DNA of 64,000 nucleotides. It comes from Thelephora terrestris (Eukaryota; Basidiomycota; Agaricomycetes; Thelephorales; Thelephoraceae). The stretch spans positions 496,001-560,000 of the forward strand of contig WIUZ02000008.1 in the NCBI GenBank assembly GCA_015956445.1. The letters run 5' to 3'. The position numbers and the translations under genes are program-made. Positions 54,389 to 64,000 of this stretch are shown one piece after another. The stretch's first letter is position 1, and every line of letters begins with the position of its first letter. The notes beneath the pieces are model-generated. The model saw only the letters and a list, made by a program, of their open reading frames with translations. It had not been told where the DNA came from and searched no databases.

Positions 54389-55646
54389 ATGCTGTAACAT
54401 GCTGGAAAGTGCTGGAACATTCTAGAAGGTGACGGAATGTCACAAATGTGATGATTTGTCACACAAAGAACAAGACGGAAACTAATGGAACATGGCGGAA
54501 TCTTACGGAATACTGTGGAAGGTGCTGGAATGTTCTAGAACATTCTTGTGTAAAATAGTATATATAGACCTCAACCCCACTTCTAAGAGAAGGACAGGTA
54601 CCTACTGCTCAGGAAAAAGCACAGTTTGCTCTATCCTCACATCAGCTGAGCATCCTTTTGCTCCGTGTCTCTTTTTCCCCCCACTTTACATCTACCCCCT
54701 CTCTCTCTACATCTACCCTCTAAAGTATCTACCTCAATTCCCTTAGGACTGATTGGTTGAGTGATTTGAGCAATCACATACCATATTTTAGCCCTACCCT
54801 CTGTGAGAAGAAGTTCTAAGTCAGAAGAACTGAATAAGGCAGATAACCCCACCTCAGAGAAGTTTATTATCTGAAGATTTTTGAAGACCTATCGGTTAGA
54901 CGTACAAGACGTCATCTGCAGCAAAGTTTAGGGTATCAGTTATACCCTCCCAGTTTTACGACATATCGTGTCACCTTTACAACATATCTAGCACAGCCCC
55001 AGGTGTAAGTGTACACCTTCCCTTTTAGGTCTAGTCACACGACACAGCCTCAACACAGCCTTAGGCATAGCCCTAAGCACAGCCCTAAGCACAGCATCAA
55101 AGCACAGCATCAAAGCACAGCCTTAGGAATTCAGCCTCAAACACACCCTTTGAGCACCCCCCTCTTTCCCCCTCCCCTTTGGTCTACCCCAGTAGATCAT
55201 CCCCTCCACTCTTGATCTCCCCTTAGATCAGGAACTCCATTCCCATCAAATCACCACCAAACCCCCACACACCAGATAAGTGTCTAATCAAGGAACAGGA
55301 ACAACTGAGTGATATAGTACGTCTGATTCCCTTGGAATAATACTGAAGGACACACTCACAGAGTAGATCCCTCAGCGAACTCATCAGGTCCAAGAGCCGG
55401 AAAGAGGAACCCCGCTCACCCTGTGGAGTTGTTAGTCACGTTCATAGACTACTCAACCAGCCTGCTTAGCTTCTATACACTTAGTCTCTAAGCGAACCAA
55501 CTGGGTCTAGTTATCTTCTGTATAGAACATAACACTACACCACCCACGAGCACGACAGCGTGTGTAGTTGAGACCAGGGTAGACGTGCGATCGCAGAACG
55601 TTCACGAGGATTGTCACGTTGGGTAGACGAAACAAGGGGGAATTAG
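54389..55646. other. Non-coding sequence right of BC copy 3, with short repeats
   Basis: GGAACATNCTGGAA-like words, TATATATAG near 54560, pyrimidine-rich stretch, and CACAGCMTCAA/CACAGCCCTAAG tandem motifs at about 55040-55125. No gene recognised. See the possible LTR entry. Confidence 0.5.
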
Positions 55647-55946
55647 GCGTTGGGCACTGTCACGGCGTTGGGTGCCCAACGTGCAGAGACGTTTGAAACG
55701 GCCAGTCTGTTCTGAAGAAAACATGCGGGGCAAGTGCAACTTCAAGGGGAGCTGCTGAGGCGGAAGAGAAAGACAATCTAATCGTAAACGGACCATGGGT
55801 AAAAACCATTTCAAATGTCGACGGGAGTTAGGCTGTAGGGCCAAAGTTCGATCTTACAAAAGAATAAGACCCCATCCCTTTCGGTCGTGGGGATTATTCT
55901 CCAACTTATCCCCACCAACAAGTCAATCGCCTGTGCTTTCTTACTA

Positions 55947-56560
55947 CAGTCATTTGCATATGAAAATGAACACAGTGTTTTCGCGTCGCTCTTGTGCCTT
56001 ACTCAATATAGTAACTCTCGGGGACAATTGGTGGCACTAGAGGTCACATCACGCACTTCGCCCTGCCTCCCGAATTTCCCAGAATTTCCCTGGTGCTAAT
56101 CCACAATTCCATCGCCCATGCCGGTAACCCGTTTGTACTGTGGCACTGGGTGGGTGGTCGGGTGCCTATAGAACCTCACAGACTGAAGACATTTTTTCCT
56201 CATCATCATGATTTTGAAGATAAACAAACATGAGTAAGGTAATACGTTGTCCAGTGGTATGCTCAGCAGTTTCGCCACCTCTTGGCTGGACAAACCACCG
56301 AGGTATAGAGACCAATGTCGGAGACTGTCATTCAAGTTTTGTGGAGCGGAAGAGGAGAGTGACAAAGCGTCACAGACACAATGCCATTCGGCATGAACTA
56401 CTAAATCTAGTATAGCGAAGATCGACAAAACAAAGGGAAAAATCGTCGCGTTCACGTAGGTTCGTACCAAACCCACTTCCCTCGGCGAGCTTCGGCCTGC
56501 GGCCGATCCGATCGAAGATCGGATACCTCCCGCGCGTTCACGTTCATATGCAAATGACTG
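55947..56560. mobile_element. Tc1/mariner- or pogo-like short element, 614 bp, TA flanks
   Basis: Terminal inverted repeats CAGTCATTTGCATATGAA (55947-55964) and its inverse (56543-56560) are perfect over 18 bp, and TA lies immediately outside both. On minus, a 156-codon frame (56096-56566) includes GLSSQEVAKLLSIP, reminiscent of a transposase helix-turn-helix start, but no DDE catalytic region. Probably an internally deleted element. Confidence 0.65.
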
Positions 56561-56590
56561 TATCACTCGTCATCTGTTTTTCTTGCCACT

Positions 56591-58673
56591 ATGGATCCTG
56601 CGTATAGGTACAAGAGTAAGTGATGCTTGTCGTTCCTCTTCGTTACAAGTGCTAAACGTTTCCCATAGCGATTGCTGATCTGAGCGACGAGGAATTCGAA
56701 TCCCTCGCGTTCCTAGGCAGTAGTGAGTCGTTTCGTCGTTACATACGTCTATCTTTTACTCATTATTATCCATCCACCTTGTAGATGTCGCTCCGGGCGT
56801 CCGAACCATGGTCAATACAATGAGGGCCAATCCCACGCGCCTGGGCTGTAAGTCGCTCCGTCCTCTTTCTTGCGCGTTTCATACTCACGTCTTTTTGCGT
56901 TTTCAGCCTTGACATGCTTTGTCGTTGATTGCCTGAACCGCAAGTACGCGACCCCGGCTGCCCCACAAGACGCCCCTGTCTCTTCTACCGTTAGCGACGC
57001 GGATACTCTGCTGAGCAGCGAGTCAGATGCCTTCACCGTCGTCGCCCCCGACCTGATCTCGAAGTTCGAGTCGACCTTCTGGTACCATGGTATCTCTGGC
57101 GACCCTCCTAAACTTCTTTGGCGTTCGGACCTCGAGACCAATCCCTTCCCCCACCCCCCGCCTGGAGCTCGTTTCTTTAAGCCCCCGACCAAAACGGCCC
57201 ACGGCGTGTTCAACACAACGCTGAACAAAGTCTGGGATGAAGTCGCTCCCAAAATCATCGCGTCCATGAAGGACCACAGCATCAAATACTCCGCGCTCAA
57301 GACGGCTCGCTTTTTGATCCTCGAGGACGGCGAGGAGGACGAAAGGGCTGGCCCGGTTGTTGTGTGGATCGCCGTGCGGCCGAATACCACCAACGCCGGG
57401 TCTGTTCGCGACGCCACCCCAGACATCCTCGGCATCCTCGCAGACGCCGGGGTCCATGGTGTTGTTGTCGAGTGGTACGAAGGCTCGGTCCAAAAGCTGG
57501 TCGGCCCGCCTCTGATGAAGGTCGAACACAACGCCAATCCCAGCTTCGGCCTCAACCACCCCTTCAACACTGGTCTAGGCATCCCCATCGCCAGGCTGTC
57601 CGACGACGCTCAGGGCACCCTCGCGCTCCTTTTCCGAGAGGTGAAGGACAGCAACGGCCAACCTAGCGACAGGATCTTGGCGCTGACCAACAAGCATGTG
57701 GCCTCGGTCGACACGACCACCGATTACGAGTTGAATGAGGCTGACCCTCAGCATATCGTCGTGTGTGGCGACCGTCGTCTTACTCGTGCCGTCGCGGAGA
57801 TCGAAGACACCCTCAACAAAGATGTACGCGATGCCGTGAAGCTCAACAATGAGTTGGTGGACTTGGGCGATCAGGTCTCCATGGCCGTAGAGCGCATGAC
57901 GACCTCATTGAAGGAGAAGAAGGAGAACATCAGTATTCTGCAGACGCTCTTCGACGAAGTCCAAGCCAAGTGGATGGATGTGGAGGGCCGAAAGTTCGGT
58001 CTTGTCGACTGGGCTCCTGCGATCTCGGTCAGAGTCGATGACCGTCATTATACTCGCGATATTGCAACAATTTCGGTGGATAAGGAGAAGCTTGAGAACT
58101 TCGAGAGCAACATAGTCGATCTCGGTGCGTTCCGTTCCTTCATTCCAATCTCGCTTACTAACAACCCACTCTTCAGGAAGCGACTTTGACTCCAGTCAGC
58201 TCGAAGACCGCTTTTGGCCCATCGATGCTGTTCGCTGCAACAAGACAATCCCAACGAACCTCCAGCTCCCCATCCGTAGCGCTCTTCCTCGACGCCTCGT
58301 AATCAATCCCGACACAGAGGACAAAAACGGCGAGCCGCTTTATATCGTCGGCAAGTACGGTAATACGACTAAGCTTACCCTGGGTCGTTATTCGGGCATG
58401 GAGGCCTACACTTGCACCGACCTCGGACTCGAGTCCAGGGAGGTCGTCGTCTACAACTACAGCAAGAGATCCGGCGACTTCTCCGACCACGGTGACTCGG
58501 GCTCCCTCATCTTCATGGGCGACAGCCAAGGGCTCGCGATCCTGCACTCAGGCATGCCTCGAGGCATGCATAACCACGTGACCTACGCTACGCCGCTCTG
58601 GTGGGTTTTCAAGCAGGTCCTTGCCAAGTACCCCTCGGCCGACTTCTACGGCATAACCTACTCCCTCGACTGA
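56591..58673 (+). CDS. Trypsin-like-fold protein, 618 aa, unknown substrate
   Basis: Start ATG 56591 (MDPAYRYK). Exons 56591-56615, 56669-56722, 56785-56847, 56907-58124, 58177-58673 join in frame. The early exons give TIADLSDEEFESLAFLGSNV. Exon 4 encodes a long domain (FWYHGISGDPPKLLWRSDLE, VVVWIAVRPNTTNAGSVRDA), then LALTNKHVAS (candidate His of a chymotrypsin-fold triad), a helical insertion of about 60-70 residues (LNNELVDLGDQVSMAVERMT), and exon 5 ends with DFSDHGDSGSLIF, the classic Ser motif, plus HVTYATPLWWVFKQ. No signal peptide is seen, so an intracellular protein is inferred. It resembles lineage-specific agaricomycete proteins. Catalysis is plausible but the Asp is not identified. 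Fully open and GC-rich in coding, apparently functional. Confidence 0.75.
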
Positions 58674-59877
58674 GCGCAAAGCAAATCCAAGCTCCGTCCT
58701 CGTCGTCCCCCCGCACCCCTTCCCCTCACTGTCCTTTCTCCTCGTCTTCGGTTTTTTTTCTCTTTTTTCTTTTCTCGTTGGTTCAGACGCGCGTCTTGAT
58801 TCTCGATCCGCTGCCAAACGTTCGTATCCTTTGCGTTCCATCCTTTGTGCTAGTAGCTGACAATCTTTGTCGTTTAGTTCTCTGGCAGATTGCACGCTCG
58901 GTCTGTTCCTTCGACGTCGTCTCGGCTCCCTTTCTCTCTTTCAGTCTCTCCGATATTTATTCGTCGCCTGGCTATCGACGGAGCTGGTGGATGTCTTGGC
59001 TGGTGAATCGTGCCCTGGTTCGTTCTCCATCTTCTCCTTCGTATCCTCGACTGAGAATAACCTTGGCGTCTAGGCATTGGATCGTCGACTTTTCGCTCAG
59101 GTATGTCTGGTCCCCTCTCCCGTTTCTCAATCCTTGCGGCTCAGAGCTCTCTTTTGTTTTTCGAAAGCCTCTCGTCGCGTTACTCGTAGTCTCGTCGGCC
59201 CGCATTGTATACCAGTTTTCTCGCCTCTTTTGATACTATTCTGCCCTCCCCTCCCCACTCCTGACCCTTACCCCCCTCCCCGATACATGTGATTTTGCTA
59301 CGCCTTTGATAAGGACATTATACTGTGATTTTGTTGGTATACGCCGCCGAGTGATCAGTAAGCCGAACTTGGGGACAAGGTAAGACATTGATGACTTGTC
59401 TTCCAAAGACTTCAGTTGTGACCAGCAAGCAAAGCGAGCCTCATTGCGTGTAATATCTCAATATAAATAAGCTGTTAATTATTTTATAAGTGATGAGGAC
59501 AAGGCGGCGAAGTTTTCGCCATTGTTAGTTGCAGTGCTTGGCCAAGACGCAGCTTACGCTCACTACAAAGCTCGCAGGGAGTTCCTGGTTGCTCTCATCC
59601 CACTGGCCGAGCGTGTGGAACTTGGCCTAGTTTCCGTCCTAGTCGCCGGGGTCAATCACTTTACGTTTCTCGCGATATCTGTCACTAGCGATAAGATGAT
59701 ATTCTCCGTTGTGTGCGTATAGTATATCCCAGTCTACGTCGATCCCGTCAAGACGTCATCTATTGAATGAAGGGAAGAGCGATATATTAAAATGGAAACA
59801 GTTTCTTTCGTTGACAAGAGGAAGTCTTTCTTTCTACTCGAGATCAGTGAACGCATCGCCGGGGACATCCTCCTCGG
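58674..59877. other. Downstream/intergenic, no gene supported
   Basis: T/C-rich sequence after the protease-like gene. The 210-codon frame 58601-59233 is compositionally odd and overlaps that gene's end in another frame, so it is not accepted. Confidence 0.4.
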
Positions 59878-60264
59878 TCACGTCATTCCCCATCGAGTCC
59901 GCTCAAGTCCGTCCTCGCAGTCGGAGGGAGACTCAGGCACGACGGGCAGGGCGGCGAGGGACTCTCGAAAGCTTGCCTGGACTCCCAACGGACTCCTCTC
60001 TGCGGCTCTTGCCCTGGAATCACCTCCAACGTTGGTGGTCACGACGGACCTGGGCGTTCGCTTTGCCAGCCACTCTTCACGGAGGCGACGGTCCGACTCC
60101 TCGACGTGCCTCAATATGATCGTGCGCGAAGCCTGGTTGACTTCGTGCTTCAGGGCGTCGAACATGGCTACGAAGTCCGACACTTCCTGTGAGACGGACA
60201 TGCTCGCAATCGAGGAAGTGCTTGGAGAATTGCGTGGAGCCCATGTTGGGTCGCGTTTCTCCAA
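59878..60264 (-). CDS. Hypothetical minus-strand ORF, helical
   Basis: 128 codons: MEKRDPTWAPRNSPSTSSIA, VSQEVSDFVAMFDALKHEVN, TIILRHVEESDRRLREEWLA, then an acidic, Ser-rich end. The helical, charged middle looks like real protein, but no family, splice partners or promoter are identified. It may be one exon of a longer gene. Confidence 0.35.
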   Translation of the reverse strand: MEKRDPTWAPRNSPSTSSIASMSVSQEVSDFVAMFDALKHEVNQASRTIILRHVEESDRRLREEWLAKRTPRSVVTTNVGGDSRARAAERSPLGVQASFRESLAALPVVPESPSDCEDGLERTRWGMT

Positions 60265-60950
60265 GACCGGGAGCCTATGTGCCTCCGTATCAGATCCGTT
60301 CGATTAAATGACACAGCGAGGAGGGAGGAAGACGTACATGCTCGCTTGGCCAGCGCATTCTGTGTCGAAAGAGTCACCTTCGTATCTTGCTTCGATACTT
60401 GAGCACCCGAGCGATTTGATGGAACCGTTTCCCTCGGGACCCTCCGCGGGCCTGCAAAATCGAGTGAATTTTGTCAGCCGATACACACGGACGGAGTAAT
60501 TAGAGAGACGTACTCATTCTCGTGGCTGGCACGGGCACGAAATCGACGTTGTGGCCTAGCAAAACTAGGGAACCGTTATCTAGAGCCTTTCCGTTGGTCA
60601 TGAGATGAGCACGTACAAAGCTCTCCACGATCGACTTAGAAGGGTCATCGATTACTCTTTCATGTTGTGTCCCAAAATGGCTCTAGGAAGCAGAGTCGCC
60701 AATGTCAACGTCGACCACGGATATAAGCAATACGGACAGGCGGCAGAACACGTACTCGCTGCTATCCGTGACAAACATGGCGCTTGCATGGTCTGAAGAC
60801 AGTGAGGCGACAGGTGCCGGACGCCACCCTGGCCTGCGCAGCTGATTAGCGACTCTCGGCATCAACGAGCCATGGTTCGAGTAGACGTACCGATAAATGT
60901 GCTCTGAATTTCTCGGACTTCTGGCCCTACTCGACGATTAAAAAAAGAGA

Positions 60951-62160
60951 ATCAGAACGGGAACAGTACCACAACATACATTTCGATATCTTCGACGTCT
61001 GGCTTCAACGTCTCTCGGCCAAGATTGCTGCACAGGCGTTAGCATGGGCGACCTGAAGCATACTCAAGCAAGATTTCTTACCGAGGAATGATGTCGCTCC
61101 TCTGTTTCCCATCAGTGGACTCGCTTACGACATCCGTTGCACGAGAGCCCGCCATGTTGGGCCCGATAGTGTCCTCGACATCATCCCGATCACGGTCGTT
61201 GTTAGGCATGGTTTGGTGAATGACGGTCATGAGGTGATAAGAGGCCCACACGAACAGAGCCTGGAGGAACAGGTATTGATTGGCGAATGTGAACTGCCAG
61301 TGGATGACGATGCCAGCGACTGTGAGGCCAGAAGAAGCGACGGCGGTGATGCCATAAAAGGCTATGTTCAGCATCAATGGCCTCCGCGAATTGCTGGTAG
61401 GTTTGCTGGTAGGTCCGAAACTGATCATCACGACGGAGAGTGCGAACTGCGTCCATAGCATGAGGGACGGTAAAAACCAGAGGAACTCCAAGTCGAGGAC
61501 GAAGAGGCAGGCGGCGCCGGATCCAAGGAGCAGGGCTTGAAGTACAACCGCTACGACGACAATAGCACGAGCAAACTTGATCCACCGGTCACACCTGTCC
61601 TTTATACGGTAGACTTCGAGGTTCTTCCCGAACGTCTGACAGTGAGAAAGCGAGAGAGCGAGAGAGAGAATGTGAGCAGGTCTTCATCCACGACGGACGG
61701 GGCATAGATGGACGACATACCTCGACGAGAAACCCGTGCAGTAGGCACACCACCTTGACGACGTTTGCGAGACGAATGTGCTCCAGATCACAACGAAGAA
61801 ATAGAGCGGCACACGACAGCGTGTTGGGGATGGTGGCGAGCGAGGACGACGAGGCCGAACATGACGTACTGCTTGTTGAGAAGGAATCTTGAATCCCTGT
61901 TCGTCACCTTGGGCGGAGGTGTTCTGACGGCCAGGATGAGGTGAAGGAGAAAGGAGGCGATGGCCAGACACGAGGATGAAAGGGCTGGAAGGTTGGATAT
62001 GTAAGATGTCGGGTGCGCGAAGGCCGGGGTTACTACTAAGCCTCGGCTTTAGTAAAATCCACTCACTTGCAGTAGTCGGAAGTTGGTCGGAAGTTACTTT
62101 TGGCAACTTACCCAGTCTTCGGGTGTCCCAACGAATGAAGTTCCACAGCAAACTAACCAA
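60951..62160 (-). CDS. Multi-span membrane protein (7TM-like), possibly frameshifted
   Basis: Minus-strand exons: about 62160 (MVSLLWNFIRWDTRR); 61970-61721 with CLAIASFLLHLILAVR, FLLNKQYVMFGLVVLA and, in another frame, TIPNTLSCAALFLRCDLEHI and VVKVVCLLHGFLVE; 61635-61082 with TFGKNLEVYRIKDRCDRWIK, FARAIVVVAVVLQALLLGSG, FLWFLPSLMLWTQFALSVVM, MLNIAFYGITAVASSGLTVA and FLQALFVWASYHLMTVIHQT; 61027-60980 or to a stop near 60951. The last five blocks are hydrophobic helices followed by a polar cytosolic tail, a layout seen in lineage-specific agaricomycete membrane proteins. A one-base shift is needed near 61830. Transport or receptor role cannot be told. Confidence 0.5.
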
Positions 62161-62200
62161 ATTTCTGTTGCAATTATGTAGGGTTCCAATGGCCGAGCCT

Positions 62201-62767
62201 ATTCGTTGGCGGAATTTCGGACGGTTTTAGTGATTATTGATTGGCACAGTCCCCAAACGTCAGTACCTTCACATGGATGAGATCATCCAGTACAGCATCC
62301 ATGGCAAAGGTACTGGTCTCGCGAGAGTGATCACCGCGGGAATCAACCGTAGGAGGTGCCGCGTTGAGGATCATACAAACGAGCGAAGTGTATGCTCAGG
62401 TATACTAGCTCTCTAAGCGGGTGCGAAGGAGACTTACAACAACTCCCTGTCGACGTCTGACCCCAAACAGAGGCCACAATTTGACAATACTTAATTACCC
62501 ATCATATGATATCGCCCGCGTTCACTCTAAGCCCCAATCACATATCCGTGTTCCTGTGGTGTGGAACCTATACTGTTCCGAATTCGATTGGCATGTGCAT
62601 GACCCCACTGGCTGGTGAAGACGATCACAGGACCATGACAGGACCTAAACTCAACGTCAAGCGCGGTTTCTGCATTGACTATTTCAATAATTGAACTGTG
62701 GCATATCAAGTATAAGACCAACGAGTAAGGCCCTATCTGCTCCTCGACTACCACCTCAGACTCCACC
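62201..62767. other. Intergenic, no gene recognised
   Basis: Divergent space between the minus-strand membrane gene and the kinase-like relic. Nothing recognisable beyond likely promoters. Confidence 0.4.
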
Positions 62768-63622
62768 ATGCAGCATCTCACCCTCGCCGATGTTAGCCGC
62801 CTCCACAATCCTGCCAGGACTCCTCGAACCGACCAAGTGGCCAATAAGGTGCTCAAAGGGTGCGACTCCGCGTTATCCACGATGCTAACTTTTTGCAGAC
62901 CAATGGCCCCGTGGCTATTGTTGGCCTGCTCAACGATGAACAACTCACCGTATCGCTGCGTTCCCTTGATTCTGGGAGCACACTTTTGGAGCGACAATGC
63001 ACCAGATTCAATGACCAGGAGTTCAGAATCATTGGTGGCACTCCCGGCTACGCCCACGGATTCTGTGACGTTGTGGCGGGGGAGACGAATGAAGGCCTCA
63101 AACTCGTGATTGAGTCGCATCGGTGCTACGAGGCTGACCCGCAGGGCAACGCCTCTGTTCGGAAGGTACAGATGAACATCCACCACCTGGCGGATCATTG
63201 ACCGCTCGAATGCAGAGGTTTCACCGCCATGCTTTCGTCTGCCGTGGCCTATCTCATACAAATATCGTCCCTTTCCTTGGTGTCTTTTCCAGCGAAAAGT
63301 TCCCCTACGCCTGTGTTTTCGAGTCGATCGGTAAGGAAAACCTCAAAGAATATCTCCTTGGCAACCCCGGTTGCTCAAGGTTAAAACTCATGTTTGCTAA
63401 CACGCCGTTGTCTCGAGTCGGTTGTGCGTCTCCTCCACCTCGTGGAACCGGCCCGTCGGAGGCGGTGGTCCGGGCGCTTCTCACACGGTCAAGCAGCAAA
63501 TGCCAAGACCGCTGACAAACCATGGCTACTCGAGACTGCGGGCAACATCCGGGATTAGCACTCCCTGGACAATTCGAGGGAATCCGTACACGATTTTCCC
63601 TGAGAGGTGTTCATTTTGCTAG
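62768..63622 (+). pseudogene. Protein-kinase-like gene, truncated and shifted
   Basis: ATG 62768 (MQHLTLADVSRLHNPARTPR). An intron near 62849-62899, then TNGPVAIVGLLNDEQLTVSL to ADPQGNASVRK, an intron from about 63167 to 63214, then RFHRHAFVCRGLSHTNIVPF, LGVFSSEKFPYACVFESIG and ENLKEYLLGNPGCSRLKL, typical of the N-lobe/hinge of agaricomycete tyrosine-kinase-like proteins (compare SHPNILPFIGV). The following catalytic loop is unreadable. A later frame gives VKQQMPRPLTNHGYSRL, resembling the activation-segment region. HRD and DFG motifs are absent, so inactive. Ends before the window edge with no C-lobe. Confidence 0.55.
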
Positions 63623-64000
63623 CCTTCTCGAGGACCAAAGAATCTTCGAGCGCTAAACACAGGAATCGGTTGTAATCACTTGGGCGTGAACGTCAGCCTC
63701 TCGGTCAACGTCACTGTTCCGACGAGTAGAGTTTTCGGGTGTGATCAGTTCAACCTCTGGAGCGTGTGCGCACAGCACTGATTGTCTCAGTCTGTGGCAA
63801 TGAAATGGTGTACTAGGATTGGGGTGCGAATAAGGGTTTGGTGACTCGGATCGAGCCGAGGGAGGAGGTCAGGCGATAGATGGAAGTGTGTCATACGGAC
63901 GCGAGCAGAAGAACCTTAAAAATGAACCGAGACGTAAGGAACCAAAACCTAAGATTGAGAGTGTCGAATACATAGCTCTATTTGCAGTGCGGGGCGAAGG
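63623..64000. other. No gene recognised at right edge
   Basis: Nothing supportable in either strand. Confidence 0.5.

Larger units (their letters stand above)
48247..55617. mobile_element. Possible solo LTR-like sequence split by BC copy 3
   Basis: Joining 48247-48501 to 54394-55617 across the BC insertion gives about 1.5 kb. It starts TGTCGGACCCC, has an AT-rich zone with AGATA repeats (about 48397-48418), GGAACATGCTGGAACATGCT-like repeats, a TATATATAG box near 54560, pyrimidine-rich leader and an end near GGATTGTCA. That is LTR-like organisation. A matching target duplication could not be established and no coding interior exists, so this is tentative. Confidence 0.3.

Noticed and set aside
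58601-59233. 210-codon open frame downstream of the protease-like gene
   Set aside because: It overlaps the end of that gene in another frame, is Ser/Phe/Leu-rich from pyrimidine-rich DNA, and lacks conserved features.

Overview
The window is nuclear DNA of a filamentous basidiomycete, most likely an agaricomycete. The genes are dense in roughly 45-60 bp introns with GTRNGT/YAG borders. Recognisable families are ones expanded in or typical of that group: an F-box/LRR-like protein, a fungal JmjC protein, STAND/NACHT-type and kinase relics, and a HAK-type K+ transporter. No tRNA, rRNA or CRISPR was seen.

Region 1 (1-29.3 kb). Almost everything reads on the + strand. Apparently functional genes are a JmjC-domain protein entering from the left edge (1-3116), a nine-exon single-span membrane protein (5990-7336), a seven-exon WD40 protein with a C-terminal hydrophobic segment (7582-9067) and a RING-finger gene (17276-18075). 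Between and after them lie relics of normally conserved genes, still carrying intron positions but broken by stops, frameshifts and missing ends: F-box/LRR-like, TMEM184/OST-alpha-like, a PRCC-like start, Bsd2/Ndfip-like, Sec10 exocyst, amino-acid permease, HAK K+ transporter, Prp5 helicase, a polyketide synthase (AT-DH part) and a STAND NTPase fragment.

Region 2 (30.3-56.6 kb). This is a nested mobile-element zone without any reverse transcriptase, integrase or transposase that I can recognise. Three element types stand out. (i) BC elements, about 2.3 kb, start TGTCA and end TGACA, make 5-bp target duplications, and carry two divergent genes, here named B (with a Cys/His-rich tail) and C (about 200 aa). 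The promoter they share contains repeated GGGGATTTCTC motifs. Three copies show exact 5-bp target duplications (AGGAG, GGAGG, ATGCT); one is nested inside another, and a fourth is partial. (ii) A units, about 2.9 kb when complete, have the same TGTCAG/CTGACA ends and a 5-bp duplication (CTCAG) and carry one spliced gene. Four copies are present, and the three whose gene can be followed each have a different nonsense codon. (iii) CACTGGGG-ended fold-back elements with 3-bp target duplications (AGA, TCA) sit inside the coding parts of A units. An unclassified insertion within one BC copy holds five small hairpins with an invariant GCAGT loop and covarying stems.

Region 3 (56.6-64 kb). There is an intact five-exon gene for a 618-aa protein with a trypsin-like GDSGS motif, then on the minus strand a hypothetical ORF and a multi-span membrane-protein gene, and at the right edge a broken protein-kinase gene.

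Gene models were made by reading splice sites by eye. Family names rest on recognition of conserved sequence, not on a database search. Names A, B and C for the element genes are labels used only here.
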